This document shows positions 1 to 4,421 of a stretch of 5,749 bases of DNA, piece by piece. The notes below the pieces were generated by a model that did no database searches, had not been told where the DNA came from, and saw only the letters and a program-made list of their open reading frames with translations. This DNA is from an uncultured Verrucomicrobiota bacterium (GTDB taxonomy: Bacteria > Verrucomicrobiota > Verrucomicrobiia > Chthoniobacterales > SZAS-18). The position numbers were made by a program, and so were the translations under genes. The stretch spans positions 1 to 5,749 of the forward strand of contig CALMVM010000015.1 in assembly GCA_937873255.1 (NCBI GenBank). The letters run 5' to 3'. Position 1 is the stretch's first letter; every line of letters starts with the position of its first letter.

Positions 1-150
1 ATGTTCGGCGGGGAGACGGGCGAGCACAATTTCGTGTACTGGCTCAAGGCCGGGGTGGCGTTCACGCTGCCGTTGATCGTCATCGGCGTGTTCGCGCTGA
101 TTCTCTTCGCGTGGTACGTCGCGTCCGCGCCGGGCGGTGCCACGCACTGA
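1..150 (+). CDS. Small single-helix membrane protein or C-terminal end of a longer one
   Basis: The frame is open from base 1 to a TGA at 148-150 and encodes 49 residues. Its first codon happens to be ATG, so it could be a complete small protein, but the window edge hides whether the frame continues upstream. Residues 1-17 are polar and aromatic (GEHNFVYWLK). Residues about 20-42 form one strongly hydrophobic stretch (FTLPLIVIGVFALILFAWYV), followed by a short polar tail ending GGATH. This fits one transmembrane helix with short flanks. I do not recognise the family. It reads in the same direction as the next gene, 54 bases downstream. The third-position GC bias typical of the neighbouring genes supports real coding. 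Confidence 0.5.
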   Translation: MFGGETGEHNFVYWLKAGVAFTLPLIVIGVFALILFAWYVASAPGGATH

Positions 151-204
151 GCGGGATTATTGTCGGTCGTCGTTCGTCGTTGAAGTTGTCGTATCCGTCC
201 CGTC

Positions 205-555
205 ATGCCCGCCCCCCGCAAGCCCAACAAAGGCAAGTCCGGCAAGAAGGACCAGCCGCCGAGCGTGCTCGAATCCGAAAAGAGCATCCTGCGGGAACGC
301 CAGCGCCAGCTCGACGAAAAGATCGCGGCACTCAACCGCACGATCAAGGCCGCCACCGTGCCGGGCTACCGCATCGACACAACGATGACCAGGCCGGGCG
401 CGGCCCCGGCGGGCAAGAAGTACGGCGAGTCGCCGCGCCGGCCGCCGAAGAAGGTGGTGCTGCGCGCTGAGAAACAGGAGGGCCGGCTCCAGACCTTCGC
501 GCTGGTGCTCGTGGTGATCCTGCTGGTGTTGTACGTGGTGTATAAGTTTACGTGA
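205..555 (+). CDS. Hypothetical coiled-coil, tail-anchored membrane protein
   Basis: This is a 116-residue protein I cannot assign to a family. Residues 1-19 are rich in Lys, Pro and Gly. Residues about 21-50 look like an amphipathic coiled coil (SEKSILRERQRQLDEKIAAL). Residues 51-95 form a basic, Pro-rich linker, and residues about 97-114 form a single hydrophobic helix ending in YKFT. This predicts a protein anchored by its C-terminus, with a positively charged N-terminal part that by the positive-inside rule should be cytoplasmic. The ATG at 205 is preferred because the coding character begins there. The upstream bases (CCGTCCCGTC) carry no Shine-Dalgarno motif, as for other starts in this window. 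Two overlapping frames over the same bases are shadows. A structural or septum-related role is possible but unsupported. Confidence 0.7.
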   Translation: MPAPRKPNKGKSGKKDQPPSVLESEKSILRERQRQLDEKIAALNRTIKAATVPGYRIDTTMTRPGAAPAGKKYGESPRRPPKKVVLRAEKQEGRLQTFALVLVVILLVLYVVYKFT

Positions 556-594
556 GAAGCGTGCGCGAGTCTCCGCCGAAGGCAGTCGTTAATG

Positions 595-708
595 AAGGCA
601 GGGATGGCTCTCCGAGCCGTTCCCTATTTTCCCTCTAGTCAGGCGCGACCGCAGCGAAACGTTATCCAGACAAATCCAGGGAACGGCACGGAGAGCCATC
701 CCTGACTT
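595..708. repeat. Long palindromic repeat (31-bp arms, 52-base centre)
   Basis: Bases 595-625 are the reverse complement of 678-708 at 29 of 31 positions (mismatches 598/705 and 615/688). The core of each arm reads CAGGGATGGCTCTCCG on the left and its complement on the right. The 52-base centre (626-677) is unpaired at its edges. The element lies in the gap between the 116-residue ORF and gatC. It looks like an interspersed REP/MITE-like palindrome rather than a terminator: the stem is very long, there is no U-tract, and the loop is large. I recall similar 'GGGA-GGCTC-GAGAGCC-TCCC' palindromes in Verrucomicrobia genomes, but that is memory, not a search result. Transcribed, it could form a strong hairpin ahead of gatC. 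Confidence 0.8.
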
Positions 709-757
709 GGATAGAAACCACTTGCGCGCGCTTCCCGCCGCTTTCACCTTCCGCCCT

Positions 758-1045
758 ATGCCCGCACCCGAACTCGATGTCCGCTACGTCGCGCGTCTCG
801 CCCGGCTCGAACTCAGCGAGGAGGAAATCGCCAAGTACCAGGCGCAGCTTTCCGACGTGCTGACCTTCGTCGAGGCCCTCCGCAAGGTGGATGTCAGCGC
901 CGTCGAACCCACCGCGCACGCTAGCGCCGTGTTCAACGTCTTCCGCGACGACGCCGTCCAGCCGAGTTTCACCTCGCAAGAAGCCCTCGCCAACGCCCCC
1001 CGGCAGGCCAACGACCTGTTCGTCGTCACCAAGGTGCTCGAATAA
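758..1045 (+). CDS. gatC: Asp-tRNA(Asn)/Glu-tRNA(Gln) amidotransferase subunit GatC
   Basis: GatC is the small subunit of GatCAB. It wraps around GatA and stabilises its contact with GatB, which together convert Glu-tRNA(Gln) and/or Asp-tRNA(Asn) to the amidated forms in the cytoplasm. The 95-residue length is normal for the family. The typical features are present in order: the N-terminal helix motif VARLARLELSEEE (residues 11-23), the linker VEPTAHA (49-55) with FNVFRDD (57-63), and the C-terminal NAPRQANDLFVVTKVLE. The ATG at 758 gives a family-like N-terminus. An in-frame TTG at 707 would add 17 residues encoded partly by the palindromic repeat and is rejected. gatA starts 9 bases after the stop, so the two are almost certainly co-transcribed and probably translationally linked. 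Confidence 0.95.
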   Translation: MPAPELDVRYVARLARLELSEEEIAKYQAQLSDVLTFVEALRKVDVSAVEPTAHASAVFNVFRDDAVQPSFTSQEALANAPRQANDLFVVTKVLE

Positions 1046-1054
1046 ATCCGCGCC

Positions 1055-2521
1055 ATGAGCCACGACCTCGTTTTTGAAACCGCCGCCGGCCTGCAAAAGC
1101 GCCTGCGTGCACGCGAATTCACCCCGCGCGAAGCCCTCGACGCCCTCGCGGACCGCATCGCCGCCGTGGACCCGGCGTTGGGCGGCTATCTCTCGACCGA
1201 TCTGGACGACGCGCGTCGGCAGGCCGACGCCGCCGACGTGAACCTCCCGCTAGGCGGTGTGCCGATTGCCATCAAGGATGTCATCAGCGTCGCCGGGCAT
1301 CCGTGCGGATGTTCGTCGAAAATCCTCGCCGGTTACAAGGCCCCGTACGACGCGACGGTCGTCGCGCGCCTGCGTGCCGCCGGGGCGATCCCCTTCGGCC
1401 GCGCGAACATGGACGAATTCGCCATGGGCAGCTCGACGGAGAACAGCGGCATTCAACTTACCCGCAACCCGTGGGACACCGACCGCGTGCCGGGCGGCAG
1501 CAGCGGTGGGTCGGCGGCGGTCGTGGCGGCGCGCGAGGCGTTCGCGGCGCTCGGCACGGACACGGGCGGCTCGATCCGCCAGCCGGCGGCACTCTGCGGC
1601 GTGGTGGGGGTCAAACCCAGTTATGGGCGGGTGTCGCGCTACGGGCTGGTGGCGTTCGCGTCGTCGCTCGACCAGGCGGGGCCGATCACCCGGACCGTCG
1701 AGGACGCGGCGCTGTTGCTCGGCGTGATGGCCGGCGCGGACCCGCACGATTCGACGACGCTCGACCAACCGGTGCCGGATTACACGGCGGCGTTGACCGG
1801 CGACATCAAGGGCGTGCGTATCGGCCTGCCCAAGGAATATTTCATCGGCGGCATCGATCCGCAGGTGGAGGCGGCAGTGCGCGCGGCCGTCGATCAATAC
1901 GCCAAGCTCGGCGCGGAGATCGTGGAAGTGTCGCTGCCGCACACGGAATACGCGGTCGCGGTGTACTACATCGTCGCCACGGCGGAAGCGTCGGCGAACC
2001 TGGCGCGTTTCGACGGCGTGCGCTACGGCCTGCGCGCGAAGGACACGAGCGGTTTGCTCGAACTCTACGGCAAGACGCGCGAGCAGGGCTTCGGCGCGGA
2101 GGTCAAACGCCGCATCATCCTGGGCACGTACGTGCTCAGCAGCGGTTACAGCGACCAGTACTACGTGCGCGCGCAAAAGGTGCGGACGCTGATCCGGCAG
2201 GACTTCGAGAAAGCGTTTGAAAAGGTGGACGCGCTGATTTGTCCGACCTCGCCGGTGCCGGCGTTCAAGCTCGGTGAACGTTCCGACCCGCTGGCGATGT
2301 ACTTGGCGGACATCTTCACCATCGCCGCGAACATCGGCGGCGTGTGCGGGGTGAGCATCCCGTGCGGATTCGCGCAGGGCGAGAACACGGGCGGCAAGGC
2401 GCTGCCCATCGGCTTGCAGTTGATCGGGCCGTCGTTCGACGAGGCGCGGATGCTCAGGATCGCGCATGCCTATGAACAGAGCACCGATTGGCATAAGCGG
2501 CGTCCCCCGGTGGCGGGTTGA
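1055..2521 (+). CDS. gatA: Asp-tRNA(Asn)/Glu-tRNA(Gln) amidotransferase subunit GatA
   Basis: GatA is the glutaminase subunit of GatCAB. It releases ammonia from glutamine and channels it to GatB for amidation of mischarged tRNA. The 488 residues match the usual length. The amidase-signature Ser-cisSer-Lys triad is visible: Lys74 in AIKDV, Ser149 in the GGSSGGSAA loop, and Ser173 in GTDTGGSIRQPA. All three are offset by exactly five from the triad known for Staphylococcus aureus GatA (Lys79, Ser154, Ser178). The stretch GVKPSYGRVSRYGLVAFASS (residues 184-203) and the segment PIGLQLIG near the C-terminus are also characteristic of the family. It is complete and shows no frameshift. gatC precedes it by 9 bases. 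gatB does not follow; an integron cassette array does, so GatB must be encoded elsewhere. Confidence 0.97.
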   Translation: MSHDLVFETAAGLQKRLRAREFTPREALDALADRIAAVDPALGGYLSTDLDDARRQADAADVNLPLGGVPIAIKDVISVAGHPCGCSSKILAGYKAPYDATVVARLRAAGAIPFGRANMDEFAMGSSTENSGIQLTRNPWDTDRVPGGSSGGSAAVVAAREAFAALGTDTGGSIRQPAALCGVVGVKPSYGRVSRYGLVAFASSLDQAGPITRTVEDAALLLGVMAGADPHDSTTLDQPVPDYTAALTGDIKGVRIGLPKEYFIGGIDPQVEAAVRAAVDQYAKLGAEIVEVSLPHTEYAVAVYYIVATAEASANLARFDGVRYGLRAKDTSGLLELYGKTREQGFGAEVKRRIILGTYVLSSGYSDQYYVRAQKVRTLIRQDFEKAFEKVDALICPTSPVPAFKLGERSDPLAMYLADIFTIAANIGGVCGVSIPCGFAQGENTGGKALPIGLQLIGPSFDEARMLRIAHAYEQSTDWHKRRPPVAG

Positions 2522-2582
2522 TCGGAAGCCACGAAGACTTACAGGCGATGCTTTTTGTACGCCATTATTGGGTTTAATATTT
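2522..2582 (+). promoter_or_regulatory. AT-rich leader between gatA and the first cassette (possible promoter or attI remnant)
   Basis: These 61 bases lie between the gatA stop and the first integron core site. The last 30 bases, with TTTTTGTAC (2552-2560) and TTTAATATTT (2573-2582), are clearly more AT-rich than the rest of the window. TAATAT at 2575-2580 resembles a -10 element. The best -35 candidates are poor: TTGTAC at 2555-2560 leaves only 14 bases of spacing, and TTTTTG at 2552-2557 leaves 17 but matches weakly. No paired attC arms are found upstream of the core site, so this flank is attI-like or a secondary insertion site rather than another attC. Expression of the cassettes could come from here or by read-through from gatCA. 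Confidence 0.3.
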
Positions 2583-2589
2583 GTTAGGC
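2583..2589 (+). other. Integron core site GTTAGGC at the left end of the cassette array
   Basis: GTTAGGC matches the GTTRRRY consensus at which integron integrases cut, between G2583 and T2584. The same heptamer closes the first attC at 3188-3194, as expected when a cassette starts with TTAGGC donated by its own attC. The next gene's probable start lies 24 bases after the cut, almost the same as the 25 bases in the second cassette. No complementary R'' box with paired arms lies upstream. Confidence 0.7.
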
Positions 2590-2607
2590 GACTTCGCGCT
2601 CTCTGCA

Positions 2608-3096
2608 TTGCAACTGACCATCCAGCCAGCCACTTTGGACGATTGTGGAACCGTCTCTGTCATCCTATCGGAGGCCGCGTCCTGGTTGGCGCAACGCGGC
2701 ACTCCCATGTGGCGAGAAGACGAGGTGGCCGCCAGCCGCATCCGCGAGGATGTCGCCGCCGGGTTGTTCTTTCTTGCCATTTCGGCAGGCGAGCCGGTTG
2801 GCACCCTTAAGTTCCAGCTTTCCGATCCGCTCTTCTGGCCCGACGTACCCGACGACGCGGCTTACATCCATCGTCTTGCCATTCGTCGGCGCTTTGCCGG
2901 CGGTGCTTTGTCCTCTGCCTTGCTCCATTGGGCAGCGGAGCGTGCGGCAGCGTCGGGCCGTCGTTTCTTGCGGCTGGATTGCGAGGCGTCTCGCCCGGGT
3001 TTGCGTGCCGTCTACGAGCGGTTCGGCTTCCGGCACCACAGCGACCGGCAGGTTGGTCCGTTCTTCGTCGCCCGCTACGAGTACCCAGTCGCCTAA
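2608..3096 (+). CDS. GNAT-family N-acetyltransferase (integron cassette gene)
   Basis: A 162-residue protein of the GCN5-related N-acetyltransferase fold, which transfers an acetyl group from acetyl-CoA to an amine. Features in order: an N-terminal strand LTIQPATLDD (residues 3-12); a helix with WLAQRGTPMW (26-35); strands around FFLAISAGEPVGTLKFQL (54-71); then AYIHRLAIRRRFAGGALSSA (85-104), containing the acetyl-CoA pyrophosphate loop RxxGxA as R95-A100. The motif-B region YERFGF (136-141) follows. The substrate cannot be read from sequence. The TTG at 2608 is chosen because it begins a family-like N-terminus and lies 24 bases after the cassette boundary, like the ATG of the next cassette. 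An in-frame TTG at 2581 would lie across the recombination site. The TAA stop lies within the R'' box of attC. Codon third positions are less GC-rich than in gatA, consistent with horizontal acquisition. Confidence 0.88.
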   Translation: MQLTIQPATLDDCGTVSVILSEAASWLAQRGTPMWREDEVAASRIREDVAAGLFFLAISAGEPVGTLKFQLSDPLFWPDVPDDAAYIHRLAIRRRFAGGALSSALLHWAAERAAASGRRFLRLDCEASRPGLRAVYERFGFRHHSDRQVGPFFVARYEYPVA

Positions 3097-3194
3097 CCAC
3101 ACGCTCCGGCGAACAGAGGTTGGCGGCGGGGCCTTCTTCGGACCACGACGCTTGACTTGGCCAGCCTCTGTCGCTGAGCTTGGAGGCGTTAGGC
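3091..3194 (+). repeat. attC recombination site 1 (59-base-element), after the GNAT gene
   Basis: The R'' box GCCTAAC (3091-3097) and the R' box GTTAGGC (3188-3194) are perfect reverse complements and fit RYYYAAC / GTTRRRY. Inner arms GCGAACAGAGGTTGGC (3109-3124) and GCCAGCCTCTGTCGC (3160-3174) pair along their length except for one extra A in the left arm (3112/3113) and one T-G wobble. An extra unpaired base in one arm is the expected extrahelical base that orients single-strand attC folding. The central loop (3125-3159) is not conserved with the second site. The recombination cut falls after G3188. Confidence 0.9.
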
Positions 3195-3213
3195 GGCTAC
3201 GCTTTTCCCACCC

Positions 3214-3642
3214 ATGAACTGCATCTTCTGTCGCATCCTCGCTGGTGAGTTGGAGGCCAGCATTGTTCACCGGGACGATCTCTGCACCGCCTTCATGGAC
3301 GTGCAGCCCGTGAACTCAGGTCACTTGCTGGTTGCCCCCAACGCTCACGCCTCCTACCTGGCTGACCTGCCCGCAGAGACGGGTGCCCGGATTTTTCAGA
3401 TTGCCCAGCGTCTGGCAGCGGCACTTCGCGTCAGTGGCTTACGTTGCGAGGGCGTGAACTTCTTCCTCGCGGATGGAGAGGCAGCGATGCAGGAGGTTTT
3501 CCACGTGCACCTGCACGTCTTTCCTCGCTATGCCGAGGATGGCTTTGGGCTGACGTTTGCACCGCACTACTTCGAGAAGCCGCCGCGCGCGGACCTCGAC
3601 CAAGCCGCCGCGTCCATCCGTGGTGCACTCACCGCCGCTTAA
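3214..3642 (+). CDS. HIT-family (histidine triad) nucleotide-binding protein (integron cassette gene)
   Basis: A 142-residue histidine-triad protein. Members of this superfamily hydrolyse or transfer nucleotide phosphoramidates, dinucleoside polyphosphates or similar nucleotides. The triad HVHLHVF is at residues 97-103; His99, the middle one, should be the catalytic nucleophile. The N-terminal CIFC (Cys3, Cys6), together with His45 in PNAHASYL and a triad histidine, matches the zinc-binding pattern seen in many bacterial HINT-like proteins. Other family blocks are FMDVQPVNSGHLLVAP (27-42) and GVNFFLADGEAAMQEVFH (80-97). Length is normal and no motif is missing. The ATG at 3214 is 25 bases after the cassette boundary, preceded by pyrimidines (TTTTCCCACCC) and no Shine-Dalgarno. 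The TAA stop lies inside the R'' box of the second attC. The physiological substrate is unknown. Confidence 0.93.
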   Translation: MNCIFCRILAGELEASIVHRDDLCTAFMDVQPVNSGHLLVAPNAHASYLADLPAETGARIFQIAQRLAAALRVSGLRCEGVNFFLADGEAAMQEVFHVHLHVFPRYAEDGFGLTFAPHYFEKPPRADLDQAAASIRGALTAA

Positions 3643-3739
3643 CCACGCGTTCCAGCGAACAGAGGCTGGCCGTCGCGATCCCTCTGTCAGTCGAGCTTTA
3701 CTTCGCCAGCCTCCGTCGCTGAGCTTGAGTTCGTTGAGC
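3637..3739 (+). repeat. attC recombination site 2, after the HIT gene
   Basis: The R'' box GCTTAAC (3637-3643) and the terminal GTTGAGC (3733-3739) fit RYYYAAC / GTTRRRY and pair with one wobble. The inner arms, CAGCGAACAGAGGCTGGC at 3653-3670 and GCCAGCCTCCGTCGCTG at 3705-3721, pair throughout except for one extra A on the left and one A-C mismatch, at the same kind of position as in the first site. The first 29 bases match the first attC at 25 positions. The right arm and following bases (GCCAGCCTC-GTCGCTGAGCTTG) differ from the first site at one position. Such similarity suggests both cassettes came from one integron lineage with homogeneous attC sites. Confidence 0.87.
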
Positions 3740-3765
3740 GATAACCACTACCCCGGCATCAGCCC

Positions 3766-4386
3766 TCAGTACTTCACGCTGCAACCGTACGCCTTGGAAC
3801 TCGCCTTCGTCACCGGCTTGCCGGCCAGCGCCTCGTCCAACGCCGCGCGCACGTAGTTGGTCGCCTTCGCAATGTCGCCCTTGTCGGCCGACGCGATGCT
3901 GTCAATCGCACCCGAGTAAATCAGCTTGCCCTCGGGATCGACGATGTACAGGTGGGGCGTGTTCGTCGCGCCGTAGAGGTGTCCGACCTTGCCATCCGGG
4001 TCGGCAAGCAACGCGCTGGCGGCGGCGTAATCGCCGTCCTTCGCTTTTTTGGCGCTGTCGCCTTCCAGATAACCTTCCTTGCCGGGCGCGGACGAATCGA
4101 CATCCAGCCACACGACGCCCTTCTTGACGTACTCAGCCTGGAGCTTTTGCATGTTGCCCGAATCGTAGTGCTTGCGCACGAACGGGCAGCCGGGGTTCGT
4201 CCATTCGAGCACGACATATTTGCCCTTGTGCTCGCTAAGTTTGTGGACCTTGCCGCCGGAGTCGGTCAGTGAGAAATCCGGCGCGGCTGACCCGACGGCG
4301 GGTGCCTCGGCGCGGGCGGCGGCGGCGTTCGCCAAAAACAGGACGGCAGCACAGGCGGTGGAAAGGTAAGGGTGGAGTTTTTTCAT
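3766..4386 (-). CDS. Secreted peroxiredoxin-like (AhpC/TSA-type redoxin) protein
   Basis: A 206-residue exported thioredoxin-fold protein. Residues 1-26 form a Sec signal peptide: basic MKK, a hydrophobic core around ACAAVLFLANAAAA, and a likely cleavage after ARA. The mature part starts with the peroxiredoxin-like block APDFSLTDSGGKVHKLSEHK (35-54). Next is WTNPGCPFVRKHY (62-74) with a single cysteine, Cys67, in place of a CXXC pair. NTPHLYIVDPEGKLIYSG (142-159) carries the cis-proline (Pro144). The C-terminus ends in YGCSVKY with Cys202, which I recognise from PRX-like secreted redoxins. Function is probably thiol-dependent reduction or peroxide handling in the periplasm; the exact substrate is unknown. 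It begins 35 bases after the dsbD stop on the same strand, so it is probably the second gene of that operon and could receive electrons from DsbD. The ATG at 4386 is chosen because the signal peptide starts there; the frame is open upstream but lies over dsbD. Confidence 0.9.
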   Translation of the reverse strand: MKKLHPYLSTACAAVLFLANAAAARAEAPAVGSAAPDFSLTDSGGKVHKLSEHKGKYVVLEWTNPGCPFVRKHYDSGNMQKLQAEYVKKGVVWLDVDSSAPGKEGYLEGDSAKKAKDGDYAAASALLADPDGKVGHLYGATNTPHLYIVDPEGKLIYSGAIDSIASADKGDIAKATNYVRAALDEALAGKPVTKASSKAYGCSVKY

Positions 4387-4421
4387 GGGATGAATACGGG
4401 TTTGGGTTGGGAGAAATTCGT

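Larger units (their letters stand above)
2584..3733 (+). mobile_element. Two-cassette integron array, no integrase in window (CALIN-like)
   Basis: Two consecutive gene cassettes are bounded by GTTRRRY core sites. Cassette 1 is 2584-3188 (605 bp, GNAT acetyltransferase) and cassette 2 is 3189-3733 (545 bp, HIT-family protein). Each has one ORF in the same orientation, a leader of 24-25 bases, a stop codon inside the R'' box, and a terminal attC of a little over 100 bp. This is the canonical organisation of integron cassettes. The left neighbour is intact gatA and the right neighbour is the 3' end of a convergent redoxin gene, so the array sits between complete chromosomal genes. No tyrosine recombinase (intI) is in the window. 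It may be elsewhere, may continue a larger integron that has been lost, or the cassettes may have been captured by an integrase acting in trans. Confidence 0.85.

Noticed and set aside
158..204. Short GTCGTC-like repetitive stretch before the 116-residue ORF
   Set aside because: Imperfect, only a few units long and typical of GC-rich sequence; no evidence of a functional repeat.
595..708. Palindrome read as a Rho-independent terminator of the upstream gene
   Set aside because: The loop is 52 bases, the arms are too long and no T-tract follows either arm.
707..757. In-frame TTG extension of gatC by 17 residues
   Set aside because: The added residues are not GatC-like and are encoded partly by the right arm of the palindromic repeat; the ATG at 758 gives the normal length and N-terminus.
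1250..2608. Long open frame of 452 codons on the minus strand across gatA
   Set aside because: It is an Arg/His/Ala-rich antisense shadow of the GC-biased gatA codons, with no recognisable domain.
3097..3270. Frames running through the attC region (for example 2645-3217 plus, 2665-3270 minus)
   Set aside because: They cross the recombination site and conflict with the GNAT and HIT frames, which have clear family motifs.
3740..3765. Terminator between the convergent HIT and redoxin genes
   Set aside because: No GC-rich stem followed by a T-run is visible; the attC hairpin itself is the only strong stem nearby.
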